The notes under the pieces are model-generated. The model saw only the letters and a list, made by a program, of their open reading frames with translations, was not told the DNA's origin and searched no databases. This document shows, piece after piece, positions 23,164-29,793 of a DNA stretch of 35,804 nucleotides. Source of the stretch: Anaerolineae bacterium (GTDB lineage Bacteria; Chloroflexota; Anaerolineae; B4-G1; SLSP01); NCBI GenBank assembly GCA_016927095.1, contig JAFGNI010000193.1:1-35804 (forward strand), given 5' to 3'. The translations under genes were made by a program, and so were the position numbers. Each line of letters opens with the position of its first letter. Position 1 is the first letter of the stretch.

Positions 23164-25376
23164 TCTATGTGGAACGGCAGCGGGATCTGCGCACCCGGTT
23201 TCTCCACAATGGGGTCCAGCCCTAGGAAGACCTCGATCTCAGCACGATCCGTGATCTCCTCAAACATGCGGCGGAGATGCCGGAACTTGATGAAGGTCCA
23301 ACTCTGAGCCGCGGCCAATTGCGCCAATCGGGGGTCGCGGCGCAGCTTCAGGGCGATCAGTGCTGCGCGACCGCCGGGCAATACGAGGCAGCGCCGTCCG
23401 TCGCAGCGTGGTGGTGCCTTGAGGAGATGCTGTCCCAACACCGCGGAGGTCGTCATCCTGAAAAGGTAAGGATGTGTGCCATCCTCGCGCCACACAAGGT
23501 CACCATTCAGACGTCGCACCGGGTCATAGTCCAGACGTTCGCCGAGAGTCAGTAGATCCTTGCGCAGCCGCTGTTGCTCTCGGCGCCTGCGCTGCGGGTC
23601 ATCCTCGGGCCGGAGAGAGAGCGAATCGCCGGGACCCGGCAGCGTATAGGCCTGGATGATGGCCTCCACCAGCACCGGTTCTGGTGAGAGGTCACTGTGA
23701 AACGCCCCGTAGAGTTCTGACAGGAGTTCCGCGCGGCTCCAGCTTGGTTCCGAGGCCAGAAGGTCAAGTGCCATGGTCTCGACACGATCCGCCAGAGGTA
23801 TGGCTGTCTCCGAGGGGGCACGGAGCCACAGGATGGTCTCTGTCAGCGCCGTCAACGGTCCGGCTGCCCCGGGTTTCAGGTCCCGGAGATCCTCGCGCCG
23901 GGTGTGCAGAACAGTGGCAGCCTCCAGCATATGCTGGGGCATGGGCTCGCCACGCTGCTGTAGAATCCTCACGGCTACCCTGGCGTGATCGAAACTGGTG
24001 CCGGCCTCATCGACAGTCTGATCGGGTCCCTTTCCGCCCTCGTCGTGCGTCAGCACGCGACAGCCTTCGTGTGGACAGAGGATCCACCGGTCGATCGCCA
24101 GTCCGCTGCGATTCACCGCATGAACGATGGCTTTGGGCGCGCTGAGTTCTGGGTTTGACGTCAACAGCAGCACTGAAGCCTTTGGTGCCAGATGGGGCCT
24201 TGCATAGCTGAGGGCGGCGGCGAGACTCCGCTGATACCAGTCCCAGTCGAGACGACGGCGCTGGAGGAATCCCCGCAGGTCGCTCGGCACACTGTCGTCC
24301 CAAAGCCACAGCGACCAAAGGACGGAGAGCGCCCACAAGGTTGCGTCCGGCGGTGCCAGATGCACGATCAGGCCGCTGAACTCGCCCTCAAGATTGTGAC
24401 CGCTCAAGGACTGTATGGAGCGGTTGAGCAGAACGCAAGCCTGTTCTGGATGGGTGAGGAAGGCTGTCAGATCGCCGGCTCGCTGACCGGGAGGGAGGCT
24501 GGGCCGGTGCTCAGGATCATAGCACCGATGATAGGCCGCCGCCGCCTTCTCCAGAACCATCCAGACGTTGCGCTCCAGAAAGCGCTGCGGCGCGCGCAGG
24601 CTGCGCGGTCGGGCATCTGGGGTCTCATAGGGCACCAGTGCGGAGCCAGCATCCAGCGCTTCAATGAGTAGCGCATCGATCACCCGGAGGACGCTCTGAT
24701 CGGCATGGAGTTGGGGGATCCGCTGGATCAGATCCAGGAGCGCGGAGAGGTTGCGCGGCGTGTACAGCTGAATCAGCTGCGCGATGCGGGGTACGTCACT
24801 GGGGTCCTGGCCTGCAGCGCGGTTCAGAGCAAGGTGATAGACGGGACCCGATGTCACAGGGTACTTGCCGGCCCGGTGGAGGTCTTCCGCATCCACAGGC
24901 CCTTCGCGGGCCTGATCGCAATGCCGGCAGACGACGCGTTTGGCAAAGGGCTGCCCCCTCTCGCGGTCCCATGCAAACCACTCTGCGGTTCCCATCCGAT
25001 TGCAGTGGGGGCAGAGGCTTTCGTATTGGGACTTAATGTGTAAGGCGAGGGGACGCCCTGCCTTGGGTTGGTCGCCGAGTTGCGTCAGGGCCGTCAGTAT
25101 CTGGTCACGGGAGACAGGGTCAAGGCCGAGCGCGGCACACAGAAGATCTAGCGGGTTGCGACCCAGTGCAACAACCCGCCGCCCTTCGGTAACGACTTCG
25201 TTGACGGCCTCGCCGCTGACGGCGCCGATGGCGAGAATCAGGTCGCCCGGCTCAGTCGTTGACCGGATGAATGCCCTAACTGCGCCTCTCAGTTCCGGAG
25301 AGCGATGGCGGGCCAAGGGGAAGGATGGCGGAACCGGCGTGCCAGGGACCAGAACGGGTGTCCCGGGAACAACCAT
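23151..25376 (-). CDS. Degenerate DNA adenine-methylase homologue (DUF1156/COG1743-like) with zinc ribbon
   Basis: 741 residues from the ATG at 25376. A TTG further up is possible. The layout follows the large Zn-ribbon DNA methylases: a SAM-motif-I-like start (GDLILAIGAVSGEAV, where active enzymes have DPFxGSGT), GRRVVALGRNPL, a CPHC...CRHC zinc ribbon at about 135-175, the typical LYTPRNLSALLDLI segment, then the motif IV region reading LAPPDATLWALSVLWSLWL where active enzymes have a DPPY followed by YSELSxLWxxWL. Both SAM-binding and catalytic motifs are thus altered and it is probably not a methyltransferase. It is the last gene of the redox operon, 57 bp after the thioredoxin gene. Confidence 0.65.
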   Translation of the reverse strand: MVVPGTPVLVPGTPVPPSFPLARHRSPELRGAVRAFIRSTTEPGDLILAIGAVSGEAVNEVVTEGRRVVALGRNPLDLLCAALGLDPVSRDQILTALTQLGDQPKAGRPLALHIKSQYESLCPHCNRMGTAEWFAWDRERGQPFAKRVVCRHCDQAREGPVDAEDLHRAGKYPVTSGPVYHLALNRAAGQDPSDVPRIAQLIQLYTPRNLSALLDLIQRIPQLHADQSVLRVIDALLIEALDAGSALVPYETPDARPRSLRAPQRFLERNVWMVLEKAAAAYHRCYDPEHRPSLPPGQRAGDLTAFLTHPEQACVLLNRSIQSLSGHNLEGEFSGLIVHLAPPDATLWALSVLWSLWLWDDSVPSDLRGFLQRRRLDWDWYQRSLAAALSYARPHLAPKASVLLLTSNPELSAPKAIVHAVNRSGLAIDRWILCPHEGCRVLTHDEGGKGPDQTVDEAGTSFDHARVAVRILQQRGEPMPQHMLEAATVLHTRREDLRDLKPGAAGPLTALTETILWLRAPSETAIPLADRVETMALDLLASEPSWSRAELLSELYGAFHSDLSPEPVLVEAIIQAYTLPGPGDSLSLRPEDDPQRRRREQQRLRKDLLTLGERLDYDPVRRLNGDLVWREDGTHPYLFRMTTSAVLGQHLLKAPPRCDGRRCLVLPGGRAALIALKLRRDPRLAQLAAAQSWTFIKFRHLRRMFEEITDRAEIEVFLGLDPIVEKPGAQIPLPFHIEARP

Positions 25377-25433
25377 GGGCTGTCTACACCACCTCCACAA
25401 TCTCGCTGAAGATCGCTGCTGTGCCGCTGCCCC

Positions 25434-25862
25434 TTATTCGGTGGACGTTACCGCTGCGACGGCATCTGTGATGGCTATGACGTCGGGTGCGCCACTCCTA
25501 CGGTAGACCTGTTCGCCGTTTCCGTCAAATACAAAGAACGTGGGGATACTGGCAACACCCCATTTGTAAGCGAGCGCCTTACCAGGATCGTTCCGGACAT
25601 TCAGGCGCAACAGGGATGCCTGCGATTCCAGGTCCCGCTCGAGCTGGTCGACCTTCGGTTTGGAAACCAAGCAGATGCTGCAGTTGTTGGCGTAGAACTG
25701 AACAACCGTGGGCCGACCCGCCGTGATCGCGGCTTCCACATCGCTGATGGTCTTGATGTCCGCGCCGGGCGTGCGCAGGATCAGGTAGGCAACGATCAGG
25801 CCCAGCACGATGGCGATGGTCAGGCCGTCCTCTTTGAGAATTGTGCGTAGTTTGTCTTTCAT
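25434..25862 (-). CDS. Membrane-anchored thioredoxin-like protein
   Basis: 142 residues. One N-terminal transmembrane helix (13-29) is followed by a thioredoxin fold outside or at the membrane: VVQFYANNCSIC (active site C61-S-I-C64), a KPKVDQLERDL helix, VASIPTFFVFDGNGEQVYR with the cis-proline of IPT. The CSIC motif differs from CGPC, so its redox potential is probably shifted. It starts 16 bp after the endonuclease IV stop and shares the operon with a thioredoxin reductase, so it may be one of its clients or a membrane partner. Confidence 0.85.
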   Translation of the reverse strand: MKDKLRTILKEDGLTIAIVLGLIVAYLILRTPGADIKTISDVEAAITAGRPTVVQFYANNCSICLVSKPKVDQLERDLESQASLLRLNVRNDPGKALAYKWGVASIPTFFVFDGNGEQVYRRSGAPDVIAITDAVAAVTSTE

Positions 25863-25878
25863 TTATCTTTGTCCCACG

Positions 25879-26784
25879 TTAGTCTGTACGTGATGCTGTG
25901 TTGTGTCTGTCCGGCAGAATCTCACTGGCAGGTTTTCCGGCGGCGACCGCACGCAACCGCGCGAGGTTCTCCCGGTCCTCATGCAGGTCGTCGCTCTTGG
26001 GCGTCTCGAGGATACCGGCTAGTCTATCCAATCGCGGATCGACGAGGATGCGGCGGAAGCCCTCAAGGCCCAGGTAACCCTCGCCAATGTGTTCGTGACG
26101 GTCTTTGTGGCTCCGCAGTGGGTACTTGCTGTCATTGAGATGCACGACGTGGAGTTCCGACAGTCCAATGATCTTGTCAAAGGCCGTCATCATCGCCGCG
26201 TAGCCGGCATCGGTTCTGAGTTCGTGGCCGGCAGCGAAGACGTGGCAGGTATCCAGACAGATTCCCAGCCCATCCCCGTTGGCGGTCGCCTCCAGCATCG
26301 CCGCGAGCGCTTCAAAGTCACCGCCCAGTGCCGTGCCCTGGCCCGCGGTGGTCTCCAGTAGAATGCGCACGTCATAGCCAGGACAGGCATCCAGCACGCC
26401 TCTCAGGCCGTGCTTGGCCTGTTCCAGCCCAGCCTCCATACCCGATCCCGTGTGGGCTCCCGGGTGAAGGACCAGGTAGTCAAGGCCCAGTTTCTCGCAG
26501 CGGATGACCTCATCCACCAGCGTATCAACGGAGCGACGGTAGAGGTCCGGTCTGGGCGAGGCGATATTGATAAGGTACGATGCATGCGCCACGAGCGGAT
26601 GCAGATCCTGCGCGCGCCGCACCTCGTGGAAATGCTCGATCTCCGACTTCTCCAAGGGTGGGGCCTCCCACTGACGGCTGTTCCTCGTCCACATCTGCAG
26701 CGATTCACACCCCGCAGAGGTACCGCGCTCCAGGGCGCGGTAGAGGCCACCGGCAATCGATTCGTGGGCGCCTAGTCTGAGCAT
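25879..26784 (-). CDS. nfo: Endonuclease IV (AP endonuclease family 2)
   Basis: 301 residues, a usual length. It cleaves abasic sites and 3'-blocked ends in DNA and uses a trinuclear zinc centre. The family ligand motifs are visible in order: GAHESIAGG, LVAHASYLIN, YLVLHPGAHTG, ILLETTAGQG, LDTCHVFAAG, VHLNDSK and DRHEHIGEG. The ATG at 26784 has only a weak ribosome site (GCCAGG), and a hairpin at 26801-26824 precedes it. It sits between OsmC and thioredoxin genes, which suggests joint use against oxidative damage. Confidence 0.95.
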   Translation of the reverse strand: MLRLGAHESIAGGLYRALERGTSAGCESLQMWTRNSRQWEAPPLEKSEIEHFHEVRRAQDLHPLVAHASYLINIASPRPDLYRRSVDTLVDEVIRCEKLGLDYLVLHPGAHTGSGMEAGLEQAKHGLRGVLDACPGYDVRILLETTAGQGTALGGDFEALAAMLEATANGDGLGICLDTCHVFAAGHELRTDAGYAAMMTAFDKIIGLSELHVVHLNDSKYPLRSHKDRHEHIGEGYLGLEGFRRILVDPRLDRLAGILETPKSDDLHEDRENLARLRAVAAGKPASEILPDRHNTASRTD

Positions 26785-26800
26785 CCTGGCTTTGTGCCGA

Positions 26801-26824
26801 GGCCCATCCTGGATAGGATGGGCC
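26801..26824 (-). terminator. Hairpin between osmC-like and nfo genes
   Basis: A perfect 10-bp stem GGCCCATCCT/AGGATGGGCC with a 4-nt loop in the 50-bp gap. No T-run follows on the minus strand, so it may weaken or process the transcript and not end it. Confidence 0.4.
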
Positions 26825-26834
26825 TTGTTGGCGT

Positions 26835-27296
26835 CTACTGACCTCCGTCGATCGGGGCTCCAGGTTCCATAGGACCCACGGCAGCGACAATCTCGTAGCT
26901 ATTCGTGATCTCGGCGGTCTGCTTGAGCATTGCCTGCACGGAGCAGTACCGCTCCTCAGAGAGCTCGATAGCACGGGTCAGAGCTTTCTCATCAATGCCC
27001 TCACCATAGGCAACATAGGTCACGTGTATCTTGGTAAAGACCATGGGATGATCATCTGCGCGTTCCGCATCAACCTTGACCTGGAAATTCGTCATAGGCT
27101 GGCGTTTCTTTGCCATAATCGACACGACGTCCATCGCCGTGCAGCTGGCGAGACCGACCAGGACGAGTTCCATAGGGGAGAGCCCCGTGTGGGTGCCAAA
27201 CTTACCGCCTCTGGAGTCGACGACGATGGCGGGGCTGTCCTCGGTCTCGCCCACCATGCGGAGTCCCGGTCCGGTCCATGTAACTTGAGCTTTCAC
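26835..27296 (-). CDS. OsmC/Ohr family peroxide-detoxifying protein
   Basis: 153 residues starting with GTG at 27296 behind GGGAGG. OsmC-type proteins reduce organic peroxides with two cysteines. Here they are C52 (GLASCTAMDV) and C118 (EERYCSVQAML), with the GLSPMELVLVG helix start typical of the fold. It lies 49 bp after DUF2892 and 50 bp before nfo. A thioredoxin reductase and two thioredoxin-fold proteins nearby could supply electrons. Confidence 0.9.
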   Translation of the reverse strand: MKAQVTWTGPGLRMVGETEDSPAIVVDSRGGKFGTHTGLSPMELVLVGLASCTAMDVVSIMAKKRQPMTNFQVKVDAERADDHPMVFTKIHVTYVAYGEGIDEKALTRAIELSEERYCSVQAMLKQTAEITNSYEIVAAVGPMEPGAPIDGGQ

Positions 27297-27345
27297 GCCT
27301 CTAGCCTCCCTGTGAGTTGGTTAGTGGTGAGGGCATTCGTGACCC

Positions 27346-27618
27346 TCACGATATCTGTTCGGAGTCTGCGTTGGGTTCCGGCGACTCGTCGGCCTGTCCG
27401 GTCGCTCCCTCAGCTGCTTCCTGTGCGGTGACCGTCGAGATGCCCAGGAGCGTGTAAATGCCACACACCCCTACGATGCCGGTGACGAGGCTGACCAACC
27501 CGAGGACACCGACGATGATCCCGACGACGCCCTGGATGAAGAGGAAGCCCAATAGCATCAAGTAGACGCCGAAAATCGTTCTTAGCAGCCGATCGCGCTC
27601 GCCGACGTTGCGTTCCAT
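27346..27618 (-). CDS. DUF2892 (YgaP-type) small membrane protein
   Basis: 90 residues. MERNVGERDRLLRTIFG is the hallmark start of DUF2892, followed by two membrane helices (VYLMLLGFLF and the VVGIIVGVLGLVSLVTG segment) and GVCGIYTLLGIST with a typical Cys. The tail is polar and acidic. AAGGAGG lies just before the ATG. It is 18 bp after thioredoxin reductase. In YgaP this domain anchors a sulfurtransferase. Here it stands alone. Confidence 0.85.
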   Translation of the reverse strand: MERNVGERDRLLRTIFGVYLMLLGFLFIQGVVGIIVGVLGLVSLVTGIVGVCGIYTLLGISTVTAQEAAEGATGQADESPEPNADSEQIS

Positions 27619-27636
27619 CGTAAGCCTCCTTGATTG

Positions 27637-28611
27637 CTACAGCTTCTGGAGATACTCGCGAATGTCCAGTGCGGCCTTAGCGCCGTCACCGACGGAGATG
27701 CTGAGCTGGGCAGGGTTGTCAGCCCGCACATCGCCAATCGCGTAGAGCCCTGGGACCTTTGTATGCATGTGTTCGTCCGTCTCGATGTACCCCCACTTGT
27801 TAAGCTCGACGAGATCGGCAACAAACTGCGTGTAGGGGGAGTACCCCACGTAGATAAAGACGCCATCAGTGTTGTAGACCTTCTCCTCACCGGTCTCCCG
27901 ATCGATCGCGACCACGCCCGTCACGGTCTTCTCACCCCTGATCTCGGTCACCCGTTGGTTGAAGAGCATCGTGCTGTTTTCGTGAGCCGCGACGCGGTCC
28001 TGGAGGATCTGCTCGGCGCGTGAGTAGGGCAGGAACTCCAGGAAGGTCACGTGGTTGGCGTACTCCAACACAGGCAGCCCCTCCTGCAGTCCTGAGTTAC
28101 CGGCGCCAATGATGATCACATCCTTGCCCTTGAAGAAGGGGCCATCACAGGTGGCGCAATAGGAAACGCCCTTGCCATAGTACTCATCCTCGCCGGGGAT
28201 ATTCAGCTTCTTGGGGCGGCTACCCGTCGCAATGACGACCGTCTTTCCCGCGTAGACCTCGCCCCCGTCCGTGTGGACCTCGATCCTGCCTTCCTCAACC
28301 GGCACCACTTTCACGACTTCCTCGAACTCGACGATCTCAGTGCCGAACTGCTCAGCCTGTTCGGTGAAACGTGCCATCAAGTCCATACCGCTGATGCCTT
28401 CGGGGAATCCCGGATAATTCTCGATACGCTCGGTGGTCGCGGCCAGACCGCCGGTGGCCTCTCTGTCCAGCACGAGGGTTTTCATCCCGTCGCGCGCGGT
28501 GTAGATAGCCGTGGTGAGACCCGCAGGCCCACCGCCAACAATAACGACATCGTAGACGCCCCCACTCGGCCCCGTTCTCGGGGAGTCCTCCGTGATCTTG
28601 AAATCAAACAT
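27637..28611 (-). CDS. trxB: Thioredoxin reductase (NAD(P)H/FAD)
   Basis: 324 residues. The FAD-binding GGGPAG is at about 27-32, the redox-active CATC (SYCATCDGPFF) at about 138-141, a second Rossmann motif (GAGNSG) at 155-160, and the C-terminal FAD contact AIGDVRADNPAQ. The second motif reads GLQEGLPVLEY where TrxB usually has AVEEAxYL, a mild deviation. GGAGAGG lies 8 bp before the ATG. It leads the operon DUF2892-osmC-nfo-trx-methylase homologue and should reduce the thioredoxin-fold proteins encoded on both sides. Confidence 0.92.
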   Translation of the reverse strand: MFDFKITEDSPRTGPSGGVYDVVIVGGGPAGLTTAIYTARDGMKTLVLDREATGGLAATTERIENYPGFPEGISGMDLMARFTEQAEQFGTEIVEFEEVVKVVPVEEGRIEVHTDGGEVYAGKTVVIATGSRPKKLNIPGEDEYYGKGVSYCATCDGPFFKGKDVIIIGAGNSGLQEGLPVLEYANHVTFLEFLPYSRAEQILQDRVAAHENSTMLFNQRVTEIRGEKTVTGVVAIDRETGEEKVYNTDGVFIYVGYSPYTQFVADLVELNKWGYIETDEHMHTKVPGLYAIGDVRADNPAQLSISVGDGAKAALDIREYLQKL

Positions 28612-28769
28612 AGGGCAACCTCTCCTTTCGATATCCAGAGTGCCAGACGCTGGCTAGACACCGACCCTGACTGCGCGCCGCCCGTGGCGGACAACAGTCA
28701 CGTTCCCATTTTACCTTTGTGTCCGTGATTGAAAAAGCCTTCTGATTGGGCTGCGGTCTCAGTTCCGCA

Positions 28770-28800
28770 AACAGGCCCGGCAATAGCTGCCGGGCCTGTT
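28770..28800 (-). terminator. Terminator of the PDO gene
   Basis: A perfect 13-bp stem (28770-28782 with 28788-28800; core CAGGCCCGGCA) with a 5-nt loop, 31 bp after the PDO stop. The tail on the minus strand is TTTGCGG. It separates PDO from the trxB operon. Confidence 0.75.
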
Positions 28801-28831
28801 CTTGAGCGCCAATGAAACCAGTCGTGCGCGA

Positions 28832-29473
28832 CTAGGCCACAGCTCTCTTGATCGCATCAATAACCATATGGGGTGGCGCAGCGCCCTCGATGCGCTCCGT
28901 ATCGTTGATCACGTTGAGCGGCACACCCATCACGTTGTACTTGTTTGCCAGATCCGGGAACTCGGCGGACTCCACCACATCGGCGTTCACCAGGTCACTC
29001 TCGACAGCCATCTGCATCGCGAGCACAGCTGCGCGCGGGCAATAGGGACAGGTCGGTGTCACGAACACCTGGAAATTGACGGGTTTGTTGAGCCCAGCGA
29101 GATAGCTCCGCGCCTGGCTGTCCAGCTCCGTTGTCCCTGCGCTGGCTGCCTGAATGCTGTGCAACAGCGTCGAGAACTCATAGCCCGAAGGAATGCCGTA
29201 GAAGCGTAGTCCGTAATCCTTCTGGCCCAGGATCGCGATCACGGGCGCACGCTTGATATTCAGGGCGCTAGCCTGGTCCGCGTCCTTGTGGATCTCGTAC
29301 TGCTCCACGGAGACGCGATTGCTGGTTGCGGCAACCTCGTTGACGAGTTGGACGATCTCGCGACAGTATTCGCAGTTCTTGTCGTCGGTGAAAACAGCCA
29401 GTTTGACATCGTTGGGGATCTCACCCAACATCTCGGTTACGTTCTTCAGAATTTCTTCATTGAGCAACGCCAT
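28832..29473 (-). CDS. Protein disulfide oxidoreductase (PDO, double thioredoxin fold)
   Basis: 213 residues behind GGAGGT. Two tandem thioredoxin/glutaredoxin folds with active sites C34-E-Y-C37 (NCEYCREI) and C142-P-Y-C145 (TCPYCPRA), plus cis-Pro motifs RAPVIAI and MGVPLNV. This two-domain form is typical of PDOs from thermophiles and archaea, which form or shuffle cytosolic disulfides with a dedicated thioredoxin reductase; trxB lies just downstream. It is transcribed alone from a strong promoter at 29572 and ended by a hairpin. Confidence 0.9.
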   Translation of the reverse strand: MALLNEEILKNVTEMLGEIPNDVKLAVFTDDKNCEYCREIVQLVNEVAATSNRVSVEQYEIHKDADQASALNIKRAPVIAILGQKDYGLRFYGIPSGYEFSTLLHSIQAASAGTTELDSQARSYLAGLNKPVNFQVFVTPTCPYCPRAAVLAMQMAVESDLVNADVVESAEFPDLANKYNVMGVPLNVINDTERIEGAAPPHMVIDAIKRAVA

Positions 29474-29544
29474 TCGTGACCTCCGGATCTGATGACTGTG
29501 TCGTGTTTCTCTGTCGATTATTTATGGTTATTTTCTACCTTATG

Positions 29545-29572
29545 ATTATAACATCGGGCCCGGAGGCGTCAA
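29545..29572 (-). promoter_or_regulatory. Promoter of the PDO gene
   Basis: On the minus strand: TTGACG (29572-29567), 16-bp spacer, perfect TATAAT (29550-29545). The 65-nt leader is AT-rich and ends with GGAGGT. Confidence 0.8.
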
Positions 29573-29651
29573 GAAACCCGAGCCTCTCGGCTGAGGATCT
29601 AATTTACCTCTAATGCAGCGTGTCAGCGCCATCGCCCCCAAAGGAGACTGC

Positions 29652-29746
29652 AGCTTCCGGGAAGGTGCATCGAGCCTAACAGATGCCGAAGGTTTTGCAC
29701 TCGCACACTATCTGAGTCAGGACTGCGCTCTACCTTCCCGGAAGAC
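29652..29746. promoter_or_regulatory. Second pair of 15-bp palindromic sites (divergent PDO/radical SAM region)
   Basis: AGCTTCCGGGAAGGT (29652-29666) and ACCTTCCCGGAAGAC (29732-29746) match the palindrome ACCTTCCsGGAAGGT at 14 and 13 of 15 positions. Centres are 80 bp apart. The pair lies between the PDO promoter and the radical SAM promoter, so it could control either. As RNA the arms would form a 13-bp stem around a 65-nt loop. Confidence 0.5.
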
Positions 29747-29757
29747 CCCGTGGACTA

Positions 29758-29785
29758 TTGCCGGACGAGGACTTTGTCGTAAACT
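29758..29785 (+). promoter_or_regulatory. Candidate promoter of the radical SAM gene (leaderless)
   Basis: TTGCCG at 29758-29763, 16-bp spacer, TAAACT at 29780-29785. The ATG at 29794 is 8 bp downstream with no ribosome site. Both boxes match 4 of 6. Confidence 0.45.
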
Positions 29786-29793
29786 TGGGTCCT

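Noticed and set aside
26801..26824. Strong terminator splitting the trxB operon
   Set aside because: The stem is perfect, but no T-run follows on the minus strand and the downstream nfo gene has no evident promoter, so I treat it as a possible attenuator only.
29654..29744. Possible riboswitch (cobalamin- or glycine-like) upstream of the B12/radical SAM gene
   Set aside because: AGTCAGGA recalls part of the B12 box and GCCGAAGG part of a glycine aptamer, but neither consensus is complete, and the candidate promoter at 29758 lies downstream, so the segment would not be transcribed with the gene.
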